Assembly (NCBI GenBank): GCA_003155655.1
Contig: PMDS01000011.1
Coordinates: forward strand, 1 to 43,655
Reading direction: 5' to 3'
Length of the DNA stretch: 43,655 nucleotides
Source of the DNA: Melioribacter sp.
GTDB taxonomy: Bacteria > Bacteroidota > Ignavibacteria > Ignavibacteriales > Melioribacteraceae
Shown: positions 1-7,455 of the stretch, piece after piece
Position numbering within the stretch: position 1 is the first letter of the stretch
How the letters are laid out: every line of letters starts with the position of its first letter
Position numbers and translations under genes: made by a program
Notes under the pieces: model-generated
Databases searched by the model: none
What the model was told of the DNA's origin: nothing
The model's input: only the letters and a program-made list of their open reading frames with translations

Positions 1-370
1 TTTTTGCGTAACGTGAGTTATTAATATCTTTTTCATCATACAATTCACCGCTGTAGGCAATTGTGGTTTTATGAGCAATTAATCTTTCGAGCTGATTCAA
101 GGCATTACTTTTGACTTCAGAAATGCGGACTTTTGTTTCTAATAATCTGACTACATCATTATGATTTTCACCACTGCTTTTTACACCTGCATATTTTATT
201 GTAACAGCATCTGCATATGCAATTGCCGCATGAATTATTAATAAACCAGCTGCATTCCAGCGCTTAGCATCCACAGCTAATGCAGCACAATTATAAAAAT
301 CGTCAGCAATCGCTTTAAATTTAATTGCGTCTGTCTTATTAACGTTTGTTCTCTTTGATTCTGTTGCCAT
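1..370 (-). CDS. HEPN-domain protein, partner of the adjacent nucleotidyltransferase (3' end outside window)
   Basis: This reading frame starts at an ATG at 370, overlaps the end of the nucleotidyltransferase gene by 32 bp, and runs open off the left edge, so about 123 residues are visible. The protein is helical, with a segment rich in Ala and Leu (AAGLLIIHAAIAYADAVT) and later a segment of the type HKTTIAYSGELYDEKD, as in small HEPN proteins of the SAV_6107 type. HEPN proteins encoded beside a minimal nucleotidyltransferase usually form a two-component toxin-antitoxin or nucleotide-modification module. The canonical R-x4-6-H RNase motif is not clear in the visible part (RLIAH has only three residues between R and H), so RNase activity should not be assumed. 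The overlap indicates translational coupling. Confidence 0.72.
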   Translation of the reverse strand, partial: MATESKRTNVNKTDAIKFKAIADDFYNCAALAVDAKRWNAAGLLIIHAAIAYADAVTIKYAGVKSSGENHNDVVRLLETKVRISEVKSNALNQLERLIAHKTTIAYSGELYDEKDINNSRYAK

Positions 371-980
371 TAGTCAATACCTCAATTGAATTGCCGAATA
401 TTAATTTGCCGTCTCTAATTATATCAGCAACCGGCGGTTTATTTTGTTTAGCTCTAAATTCGAATTGTGCTTTTGTAATGTAGAACGGAGCCATATTCAC
501 CGTGTATTTTTTCCTTAGAAGAGATTGTAGTTCAATTACAGCATCCTCTAATGATTTCCTTTGGCCTTGTGTATCGAATATAACACATAAGTCTAAGTCG
601 CTTTTTACATTTTCCTCATGCCGGGCAACGCTGCCGAATAGAAAGACACTATTGCATTTCTTTCTAAGTTTAGATTTAATATCGGCAAAAATAGAATCTA
701 TATACTTATTCTCAACATTAAACAAGTAAGTAATGCCTTCTTCAACAAGATAATTATTACGATTTAATGTAAACAAATGATCCCGCCCACCGCGTGCCCT
801 GTCTACAAGTCCAAGATTTTCAAGTGTAGTAAGTGTTCTAAGACTGTTTTTTGCACTCATACCAGAAAGCCGTGCTATTTCTCTTCCTGAAATACCTACA
901 ATATACTTGCTCAGTACTCGTAGAACCGCTACATTAGACCATGTAGAGAATATTTCGTCAAATACTTTATTTATTACCAT
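339..980 (-). CDS. Winged-helix domain fused to a minimal nucleotidyltransferase (MNT)
   Basis: The 213-residue protein has two parts. Residues about 18-80 form a winged helix-turn-helix (GREIARLSGMSAKNSLRTL, then a wing around RARGGRDHLF). Residues about 105-170 carry the nucleotidyltransferase signature: GS at 116-117, R120, and the metal-binding pair D128 and D130 in KSDLDL. MNT proteins paired with HEPN proteins can act as antitoxins that AMPylate or otherwise modify the HEPN partner; the fused DNA-binding domain suggests it also represses its own operon. The HEPN gene follows with a 32-bp overlap. Just upstream of the start lies a repeated palindrome, described separately, that suits such an autorepressor. 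The role as antitoxin is inferred from family and context. Confidence 0.85.
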   Translation of the reverse strand: MVINKVFDEIFSTWSNVAVLRVLSKYIVGISGREIARLSGMSAKNSLRTLTTLENLGLVDRARGGRDHLFTLNRNNYLVEEGITYLFNVENKYIDSIFADIKSKLRKKCNSVFLFGSVARHEENVKSDLDLCVIFDTQGQRKSLEDAVIELQSLLRKKYTVNMAPFYITKAQFEFRAKQNKPPVADIIRDGKLIFGNSIEVLTNGNRIKENKR

Positions 981-990
981 TTTTTATATT

Positions 991-1026
991 GTTTCCTTTT
1001 GGTAACATATGTTACCTTTTGGTAAC
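991..1026. promoter_or_regulatory. Repeated palindromic operator candidate in front of the MNT-HEPN operon
   Basis: Two copies of GTTwCCTTTTGGTAAC (w = T, then A) lie at 991-1006 and 1011-1026, exactly 20 bp apart, or about two helical turns. Between them GGTAACATATGTTACC (1001-1016) is a perfect 16-bp palindrome, so the block holds three nested inverted half-site pairs. It begins 10 bp upstream of the MNT start codon, where a repressor would block transcription or its initiation. Binding by the winged-helix domain of the MNT protein is inference. Confidence 0.6.
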
Positions 1027-1082
1027 AAAAATAGCAAGTAATTTTTTAAAGAGCAAAGAAAAACATTTAGAAGACGCCCCGA

Positions 1083-1120
1083 CATAGAGCGTCGGAACAA
1101 GCGTGCGACGCGTCTCTATG
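1083..1120. repeat. GC-rich hairpin, dispersed-repeat type
   Basis: The outer arms CATAGAG (1083-1089) and CTCTATG (1114-1120) and the inner arms GCGTCG (1089-1094) and CGACGC (1106-1111) form a stem with a small bulge. It is much richer in GC than its surroundings. It lies in a gene-free stretch and resembles short palindromic intergenic elements. A part similar to its right arm occurs again at about 1615-1630 beside the DUF2461 gene. Confidence 0.5.
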
Positions 1121-1636
1121 AAATTATAAAAAATTCTCTTCAAACCTTTGAAGGTCTTTTAGCCACATAAATAATTTTGAAGTGTTCAAAATTATTTTTT
1201 AAACGAGTTTTGCATATTCGCAAAGGACCTCACCCCGACCCTCTCCCCCGTAAAAAAGCACGGGACAGGCTTAAAAAAAGGAGAGGGGGAAAATGTAAAA
1301 ATAATTTACTTTGAAAAAAGTTCTTTGACATACTGACTATTCCATAGATGCCTAATGGTGCAAAAACAGGATGAAAATGGGATAAAAACGGACCAAAAAT
1401 GGGATAAAAATGGGGTCAAAATAGGGTCAAAAATGGGATAAAAAAGAGGTGAAAATTGGTGAAAATAGGTGAAAAATTTTGGACTAGGATTAGAAGTAGA
1501 ATGGTAATATTCTGCATAAAAGTTTCTGAAAAAAAATTAAAAGATTGACAAAAAATCCTGATGTTTACCAGACGCAGATCCGTTACCGAAATACTTTAGT
1601 AATGCACTATGGCCGGGACGTGTCTTTACGGATTTA
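1121..1636. other. Rest of the gene-free stretch between MNT and DUF2461 genes
   Basis: No credible gene was seen between 981 and 1636. Besides the operator and hairpin listed separately, this part contains four things. A 22-bp copy of the DUF2461 gene's 3' end lies at 1129-1150. A nested GC-rich hairpin has outer arms CCCTCTCC (1239-1246) and GGAGAGGG (1280-1287) and inner arms CCCGT and ACGGG. The phased A-tract array spans 1362-1476. An AT-rich tail leads to the end of the DUF2461 gene. Confidence 0.6.
1362..1476. repeat. Degenerate 11-bp tandem repeat with phased A-tracts
   Basis: Eleven runs of four to six A residues, separated by G-rich spacers such as TGGGAT and GGGGTC, have centres near 1364, 1375, 1386, 1397, 1408, 1419, 1431, 1442, 1453, 1463 and 1474. 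The spacing is 10 to 11.5 bp, close to one helical turn, which is the arrangement that gives intrinsically curved DNA. Stop codons interrupt it (for example the TAA in GGGATAAAAA), so it is unlikely to be coding. Confidence 0.7.
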
Positions 1637-2368
1637 TTAAAAATTCTCTTCAAACCTTTGTAGTTCTGTTAACGGCTGCGGAGAGATAGCAAAGCAGTAG
1701 AGGGGATAAATATTGGTCACCATTTTCATCATTTCAGGAATAATATCGCTTGAGTATAATTTTTTTAATGTAGGCTTTTTATTAAGGTGTAAAATTATGT
1801 GTTCGGTTTCTTCAAGCTTTTGGTAATGTTTCTCAGCATCAAATTTTTTTACCTGGTTTGAAGGATCGTGCAACTCATAGAAACTGTAATTACCGTTTAT
1901 TTTGTAACGCTTACAGACATCTATAATTTCCTTTTTGTATCTGGAAAGGTTCTGTTTAAAGTAAAGATTATCACCTGTACAGTTGTTAATGAAAAAGCCT
2001 AATTCATAATCATCGGGTTCAAAGAACAGAAAGAACTCACTGTCCATTTTAAATCTGCCGAAATGGATTAATAAAAAAGCCCTGTAAGGATCGCCCTTGG
2101 CAAAACGCATATCCTTATTCAGGCGCATAATTGTTTCATTGAATTTTGGCTCTGTTCTTATTGAAGGATTGATTTGATTGAAGAATGGGGCCATATCTTT
2201 AATGAACCCTTTGGCGGGTTCTACAAGAAATTTTTGGTAGTTATCCCTGTTTTTATGAAACCAATCTACTGAATTGTGCTTCTCCAGGTTCACTAAAAAC
2301 TTAAATAAGTTGCTGCTGAAACCTTCAAAAATATTTTTTTCCGGCTCTTTGCTTAGTCTTGCTTTCAA
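1637..2368 (-). CDS. DUF2461 (TIGR02453-type) family protein
   Basis: The 243-residue protein has the family's typical pattern: FEGFSSNLFKFLVNLEKHN near the N-terminus, DWFHKNRDNY at 35-44, and the conserved RLNKDMRFAKGDPY at 82-95. The family is widespread in Bacteroidota and other bacteria; its biochemical function is unknown to me. The start is a TTG that overlaps the TGA stop of the upstream barrel gene (TTGA), and no better ATG lies upstream of the conserved domain, so translation is probably coupled. The last 22 bp of the gene's 3' region recur in the intergenic region downstream. Confidence 0.85.
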   Translation of the reverse strand: MKARLSKEPEKNIFEGFSSNLFKFLVNLEKHNSVDWFHKNRDNYQKFLVEPAKGFIKDMAPFFNQINPSIRTEPKFNETIMRLNKDMRFAKGDPYRAFLLIHFGRFKMDSEFFLFFEPDDYELGFFINNCTGDNLYFKQNLSRYKKEIIDVCKRYKINGNYSFYELHDPSNQVKKFDAEKHYQKLEETEHIILHLNKKPTLKKLYSSDIIPEMMKMVTNIYPLYCFAISPQPLTELQRFEENF

Positions 2369-3006
2369 TACTGTATACCAATATTGAGAGTAATTGCAAG
2401 CTGCCCGAATTGTTTTCTAAAATTATCTTGAAGATTCTCAATTCCCGGCCCAAAAACATACGAATAATAATATCTTACATTTAGTCCCACAAGATTTGAC
2501 TTACTTGTGCCAATGTTGGTGCCGAATCCAATATATCCTCCAACGGCATAATTTGCATGAGCAAATTTAAATGCAGTGAAAAATTCAGTATCATAGGGTG
2601 TTGTTAATATCAATGTTGGTCCAACGCCTAAATTAATATATGGACGGAAATTATCCATTAAGGATTCAGGAAATAATCTGTACTGAATTCCAAAAGTAAC
2701 AGGAAGTTGAAATGCACGGTTAACTTTATTGGGAGAATAAGTGTTTCCAAAATAATCTATGTAAGTCACTTCTCTTTCATCCTTAGTCTCGGACATGGAG
2801 AAATCAACAAAACCGGTAAAAGTACCTGATAATTGCCGCCTGTAAAAAGTTCCTAATCCAAAACCGCCTTCGCCAAACATTATGTCCATACCCCATGCGT
2901 TATCAGGAAAAACTTCCGGAGCTTTTTCCGGCGCCATCTCGCCAATCTTTTGGGCGGATATAAATCCGAATGGCAGTAATAACAAAATGGTTATTATCAC
3001 TTTCAT
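2365..3006 (-). CDS. Outer-membrane beta-barrel protein, unknown function
   Basis: I place the start at the ATG at 3006, because AAGGAAG lies just upstream and the protein then begins with a clean signal peptide (MKVIITILLLLPFGFISAQ). An upstream in-frame ATG at 3048 would put 14 residues before the signal peptide. The roughly 213-residue product has alternating amphipathic strands rich in Gly and aromatic residues (YINLGVGPTLILTT, YAVGGYIGFGTNIG) and ends in a strand with a terminal aromatic residue (LAITLNIGIQY), as outer-membrane barrels do. It resembles the porin-like/OmpW-like barrels common in Bacteroidota. No substrate can be assigned. It overlaps the DUF2461 gene by 4 bp. Confidence 0.75.
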   Translation of the reverse strand: MKVIITILLLLPFGFISAQKIGEMAPEKAPEVFPDNAWGMDIMFGEGGFGLGTFYRRQLSGTFTGFVDFSMSETKDEREVTYIDYFGNTYSPNKVNRAFQLPVTFGIQYRLFPESLMDNFRPYINLGVGPTLILTTPYDTEFFTAFKFAHANYAVGGYIGFGTNIGTSKSNLVGLNVRYYYSYVFGPGIENLQDNFRKQFGQLAITLNIGIQY

Positions 3007-3133
3007 CTTACACTTCCTTTTGCTAAGATTCCATAGAAAGATATGCATTATATTTTAAAAATCAACCAGCCAAATTTTTTCATATTTTTGACTGTAATTT
3101 AAACAACTTAAATATTAAAAAGGTTTACACTTT

Positions 3134-3631
3134 ATGCCTATTAACCTGGAATTAAAGGTAAAAGTTGATTCACATTCTAAATTTATATCAATTCTCAAAT
3201 CAACAAACACGGAAAATAGGGGAATATTGAAACAAAAAGATGTTTATTTTAAAATTAAAAAAGGCATTTTAAAGCTCCGGGTGGAAAATAAAACATTTAC
3301 TTTGATAAAATATTTTAGGGATGAAAAAGGCAAACGATGGAGTAATTATGAACTGCTTAAATTAGAAGGAGCAAATCCGGAAAAGTATTTGAGGCAGATA
3401 TTTGATGTTGAGGTTGTTGTAGAGAAGAAAAGAATGGTTTGGTTCTACAATAATACCCGTGTCCACCTTGATGAGGTAAAAGGACTTGGGAAATTCCTTG
3501 AACTGGAAACCCTATTCATATCAACCCGTAAGGATGCTGAAAGTAGATTCAAAGATACAATTACACTTCTTAATCTGGATTTATCAGGACAAATCCGCGC
3601 ATCATATAAAAATCTTTTAATGAAACAATGA
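3134..3631 (+). CDS. CYTH domain protein (CyaB / triphosphate-binding fold)
   Basis: This 165-residue protein fits the CYTH (CyaB-thiamine triphosphatase) tunnel fold. Its N-terminus reads NLELK where the canonical motif is ExExK, so the first Glu is Asn; an N-x-E-x-K form is common among CyaB-like members. Further features are KQKDVYFK, the basic strand LKLRVENK, the acidic pair in DIEVVVEKKRMVW-like strands, and GLGKFLELET near the C-terminus (residues about 117-126). CYTH enzymes act on triphosphorylated substrates (ATP to cAMP, thiamine triphosphate, tripolyphosphate); which one applies here cannot be told. It overlaps the next gene by 4 bp (ATGA). Confidence 0.75.
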   Translation: MPINLELKVKVDSHSKFISILKSTNTENRGILKQKDVYFKIKKGILKLRVENKTFTLIKYFRDEKGKRWSNYELLKLEGANPEKYLRQIFDVEVVVEKKRMVWFYNNTRVHLDEVKGLGKFLELETLFISTRKDAESRFKDTITLLNLDLSGQIRASYKNLLMKQ

Positions 3632-6600
3632 TTCTTACAAAAGAAAATATTGCTAACATTAATATTGAGCAGATGATTAATGACAAAATTAATTCAGGTA
3701 AAATTAACGAACTCCTGCTCATTGTACCCACAAACCGTAAAGCAAGAAATCTAAAAAAAGAAGTAATTACTAGGGCTCCGTATCATTCTGCGTATGGAAT
3801 AAATATAGAAACGCTCGGAACGATCTCTTCAAAAATTTTACAGGAGATACAGCCATTTAAACAATTAAGTGAAGCAGCAGCAACTGTATTTATCAAGCAG
3901 TGCACAAATGAACTTGAACTGAAATATTTTTCTCTCTACAAGGGAGATATCCCATTCGGCACTTTAGACAGAATAAAGAATGTAATTTCAGAGTATAAGC
4001 GCAATGGAATAACTGTTGAAAAATTGAGGCGGGAAGCAGAAAAGCTGGATTCGTCTGAAAAATTAAAGGCATTGGATGTTGCTAACATTTATGAAAAATA
4101 CCGGCAAAAGTACTACTTATTAAACGCGTTTGAGATTGGTGATATTTATAATCATTTAAATTTATTACCGGTAATAGATTTTGTAACAAGTTTCAGAAAG
4201 ATTTTTCATGAGGTTAATCTGATTATTTTGGATGGTTTCAATGAATTCTCTGACCCTGAAATTGAAATTCTAAATAAGATTTCTATGGTTGGGAATGCAA
4301 AATTATTCCTCAGTTTTGATTACAATTCCAATAACAAGAGTCTCTTTTCTCATTTAGATAAATGTTATGATAAATTTATTGAATTTGGATTTGTAAAAAT
4401 TGATGATGAAACAACTAGTAAATCAGACGGATATCAAAACTATTTGAGGGACAATCTATTCAAGACTAAAAAGGTTGAATCAAAGTTCGACTTAACCCAG
4501 CTGGCTTTGAAAATAAATGCCCACGACCGTGAAAAAGAAATTGAGCTTATAACTTTTGAAATAAAGAAGTTAATTAATGATGAAAATATAGAACCGCATA
4601 AAATTTGTGTTGCATTCAACCTTATTCAAAATTATTCAGCAATTGTAAAAGACATATTTGAAAAAAATCGTCTTCCGTTTAATCTGACAGATAGAACTCC
4701 TCTCGATAATTCAAGTCCTGTCACGGCAATTGTTAATATGCTGGAAATAGTTGAGAATGATTTTTATTTCAAAAATATCTTTCGCGCTTTAAGCAGCGGA
4801 TTCATAGATACAAGTTCAATAGATTTACCAAATCTTTACAGGGTTTCTTCTGAGCTTAAGATTGTCTCGGGAAAAGAAAATTGGCTTAATACACTTAGTG
4901 ACTCACTAGCTAATCTTGGTCATGATGGTGATGGAGATGAAAACGAAAATAAAAGAAAAGCTTATACTAAAGCACATAACGAAATAAAGACCCTAGCCGT
5001 AAACCTCAATTCTTTTGATGAAAAAATGACTATAGTTTCTTTTTATGAGAAATTGAATGATTTTATTATCAAATCCAAATTGCCTGCTAAGTTATTAAAT
5101 GTTGATATTGAAATAGAAAAAAATATTAGGGGTTTTTCTGAATTTTTGGAAATAATTTCTGAAATATTTGATTTGCTAAGAGAAGAGTATGGAGATGATA
5201 AAAAGTTTCCGCTTGATTTTTTCATGGATCAGATTAGAACTGTATGTAACTGGGCGCGCTTCAACTTAAAAGAGAAGTCAAATTATGGAGTGCAGGTTAC
5301 CTCGCTTGATGAAATCAGGGGATTGAAATTTGATTATCTTTTTATTGGCGGACTATGTGACGGAGACATTCCAACGCGTTATGCACCGGAAATATTTTTT
5401 TCGGGTTCTTTCAAGAAGAATGCTGCGCTGCATCAATTGGAAGAACGCTACCAGTTTTATCAAGCCCTTTGTACATGGTCTAAAAAATTATATCTCACTT
5501 TTCCTGCCACACAAAACGAAAGAGAATCTGTGGGTTCTATTTTTCTAAAGGATTTTGAAGAAATATTTCTAATTTCTTCAAAAGATGAAAAAGATTTTGC
5601 AGGCACTATTTATTCAAGGGAAGAACTGCTTACTCATATAGGGAAAAATGGTATTGAAAGCATTAAAGATCAGATACTAAAGGAAGACGGAATTGATATT
5701 GAGAAAATTAAAGAATCTCTAAAAATTGATGAGATTAGAAAAAATTCCCCGTTCGGGCCGTCATTATTTACAGGGGATTTGATGGCGGGTGATTCTGATA
5801 ATGAATTATATAATGTAAAAGAAAAGCTGAATGCATTTGCATCAAGACAATATTCAATTTCACAGCTGGAGACATATGCAAAATGTCCGTATAAATTTTT
5901 TATAGAGCGTGTTCTTTCAATTGAAACAATTGAAGAACCTTCTGAAGATATCGAAGCAATTGAACTTGGCAGGCTTTTACATTCAATTCTTTATGAATTT
6001 TATACTTCTATAAGAGATAAAAAAATAATACTTGCCGGATGTGATGATAAGGTGTTTAAAAGCGCAGGTGAATTAATCTTTAAAATAGCCGAAAAGCAGC
6101 TTGAAACAACAGCATTTAAATCGCCTTTAACTTTTTATGAAAAAGAAAAGATACTTGGTTTGAACGGAAATAAAAATGATTCAATTCTTATGAGGTTTCT
6201 TGATGCTGAAAGAGACGGAGACAATGAATTCATTCCGGGCTATTTTGAAGTTAGTTTTGGAAGACTGCGGGAAGATGATTCGGATAAACAATTGAGCAGT
6301 CAAGCTCCAATTCAGATTGATAATATTAAATTGAGAGGGAAAATTGACCGCATAGAGATAAATGAAAAAGTAAGATCATTCAACGTTGTTGATTATAAAC
6401 TAAGCGGGGCAAAACCAACTTTTGAAGATTTGAAATCCGGGATTTCACTTCAGCTTCCCATTTATCTTTATGCCGCGCAGGAGTTGCTAAAAAGAAAATT
6501 AAACGAGGAATTTTCAGCAAATGAGATGTTCATATATTCATTAAAATATACTCTTGATGATTTTGGAAAAAATAAAGTCACTTCGTCAAAGAAAAATGAT

Positions 6601-6771
6601 GAAATAAATTCAGTTGATTTGCTGATTAAAAATTCTCTAGAACATGTTAAAACTTATATTGAAGCTATTTCCAATGGAAAGTTTAATCTTTCCAAACTTG
6701 ATGATAGAGAAAACAAAGTATGCTGTTATTGCCAATTCAGAACAATCTGCAGAATTGATGAAGTGAATTAA
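3628..6771 (+). CDS. addB: AddB/RexB-type ATP-dependent nuclease subunit with PD-(D/E)XK domain and 4Fe-4S cluster
   Basis: The 1047-residue protein has the layout of AddB, the partner of AddA in RecBCD-like double-strand break processing. The N-terminus (LLIVPTNRKARNLKKEV) is helicase-like but shows no intact Walker A. The C-terminal RecB-type nuclease has ELGRLLHSILYEFY, GKIDRIEI with D907, VVDYK with D922 and K924, and LQLPIYLYAAQ. Cysteines C753, C1032, C1035 and C1041 reproduce the AddB iron-sulphur spacing (one distant Cys, then C-x2-C-x5-C). The partner addA was not found in the window. It is coupled to the CYTH gene by an ATGA overlap, and a strong terminator lies about 90 bp downstream. 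Confidence 0.88.
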   Translation: MILTKENIANINIEQMINDKINSGKINELLLIVPTNRKARNLKKEVITRAPYHSAYGINIETLGTISSKILQEIQPFKQLSEAAATVFIKQCTNELELKYFSLYKGDIPFGTLDRIKNVISEYKRNGITVEKLRREAEKLDSSEKLKALDVANIYEKYRQKYYLLNAFEIGDIYNHLNLLPVIDFVTSFRKIFHEVNLIILDGFNEFSDPEIEILNKISMVGNAKLFLSFDYNSNNKSLFSHLDKCYDKFIEFGFVKIDDETTSKSDGYQNYLRDNLFKTKKVESKFDLTQLALKINAHDREKEIELITFEIKKLINDENIEPHKICVAFNLIQNYSAIVKDIFEKNRLPFNLTDRTPLDNSSPVTAIVNMLEIVENDFYFKNIFRALSSGFIDTSSIDLPNLYRVSSELKIVSGKENWLNTLSDSLANLGHDGDGDENENKRKAYTKAHNEIKTLAVNLNSFDEKMTIVSFYEKLNDFIIKSKLPAKLLNVDIEIEKNIRGFSEFLEIISEIFDLLREEYGDDKKFPLDFFMDQIRTVCNWARFNLKEKSNYGVQVTSLDEIRGLKFDYLFIGGLCDGDIPTRYAPEIFFSGSFKKNAALHQLEERYQFYQALCTWSKKLYLTFPATQNERESVGSIFLKDFEEIFLISSKDEKDFAGTIYSREELLTHIGKNGIESIKDQILKEDGIDIEKIKESLKIDEIRKNSPFGPSLFTGDLMAGDSDNELYNVKEKLNAFASRQYSISQLETYAKCPYKFFIERVLSIETIEEPSEDIEAIELGRLLHSILYEFYTSIRDKKIILAGCDDKVFKSAGELIFKIAEKQLETTAFKSPLTFYEKEKILGLNGNKNDSILMRFLDAERDGDNEFIPGYFEVSFGRLREDDSDKQLSSQAPIQIDNIKLRGKIDRIEINEKVRSFNVVDYKLSGAKPTFEDLKSGISLQLPIYLYAAQELLKRKLNEEFSANEMFIYSLKYTLDDFGKNKVTSSKKNDEINSVDLLIKNSLEHVKTYIEAISNGKFNLSKLDDRENKVCCYCQFRTICRIDEVN

Positions 6772-6857
6772 TTGGGCTTGCGTCATTAGGATTTTTTCGA
6801 CCCCCAAATGCTTAAATTTCCATTTGTATAGTTATTATTATTTTCCTAAGTTGCTGG

Positions 6858-6890
6858 TGCCACTGCAGAAAAGCAGTGGCAATTTTTTTT
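6858..6890 (+). terminator. Intrinsic terminator after addB
   Basis: The stem TGCCACTGC (6858-6866) pairs perfectly with GCAGTGGCA (6873-6881) around the loop AGAAAA, followed by A and eight T (6883-6890). It lies 87 bp after the addB stop and 28 bp before the greA start, so it either ends the addB transcript or sits in the greA leader as an attenuator. Confidence 0.85.
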
Positions 6891-6917
6891 ATTAAGGCAC
6901 CAAATAGGAGTTTTGAA

Positions 6918-7388
6918 GTGACAAATTTTGTCTATTTAAGCAAGGAAAGAATCAGAGAGCTTGAAAAAGATCTGGCTGAAATGAAGACTAACGGACGTAA
7001 AGTAATGGCCGAAAGAATAGCCGAAGCCCGTTCTCATGGCGATCTTTCAGAAAACGCAGAATATGATGCTGCTAAAGAGGAACAAGGACTATTGGAATTA
7101 AGAATTAGCAAGCTTGAAGAACTTCTTTCAAGAGCGTCGGTAATTGATCTTTCAGGTATGCCTAAAGATCAGGCGCACATACTTTCAACTCTTACAGTTA
7201 AGAACCTGAATAATTCCAAAACTTATAAATATACCCTGGTTTCTCCTGAAGAAGCTGATATTGATAAAGGTAAAATTTCAATTACATCACCTGTTGGGCA
7301 GTCTTTGATGGCTACAAAAGCAGGGCAGGAAGTGCAGGCAAAAGTTCCTGCCGGTGTTATTAAATTTAAAATATTGAGTATTGAGTAA
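6918..7388 (+). CDS. greA: Transcription elongation factor GreA
   Basis: GreA rescues backtracked RNA polymerase by stimulating transcript cleavage in the secondary channel. The N-terminal coiled coil is clear (YLSKERIRELEKDLAEMK, then RIAEARSHGDLSENAEYDAAKEEQ). The acidic tip residues D and E are in the GDLSENAEYDAAKE stretch, and the C-terminal FKBP-like domain contains KISITSPVGQSLMATKAGQEV. I take the GTG at 6918 as start, since AGGAG lies 7 bp upstream and the protein then has 156 residues, close to the usual 158. An in-frame GTG at 6876 lies inside the terminator stem and would add an unrelated 14-residue extension. The gene stands alone between two terminators, so it is probably transcribed by itself. 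Confidence 0.95.
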   Translation: MTNFVYLSKERIRELEKDLAEMKTNGRKVMAERIAEARSHGDLSENAEYDAAKEEQGLLELRISKLEELLSRASVIDLSGMPKDQAHILSTLTVKNLNNSKTYKYTLVSPEEADIDKGKISITSPVGQSLMATKAGQEVQAKVPAGVIKFKILSIE

Positions 7389-7414
7389 GAACTGTAATCT
7401 TTTTTGAAGTAATT

Positions 7415-7442
7415 GAAAGTCTCTATTGAGACTTTCTTTTTT
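7415..7442 (+). terminator. Intrinsic terminator after greA
   Basis: The perfect 9-bp stem GAAAGTCTC (7415-7423) / GAGACTTTC (7428-7436), with a TATT loop, is followed by six T (7437-7442). It lies 26 bp after the greA stop and 13 bp before the tilS start. Confidence 0.85.
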
Positions 7443-7455
7443 ATTAGTTATGTAA

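Noticed and set aside
502-729. Plus-strand open frame across the MNT gene
   Set aside because: It is the complement of a well-supported nucleotidyltransferase gene and shows no domain or ribosome site.
1362-1476. Possible CRISPR array
   Set aside because: The period is only about 11 bp and the spacers are not unique; no cas gene is near.
6876-6917. Upstream GTG start for greA
   Set aside because: It lies in the terminator stem, has no ribosome site and adds an unrelated N-terminal extension; the GTG at 6918 has AGGAG at a good distance.
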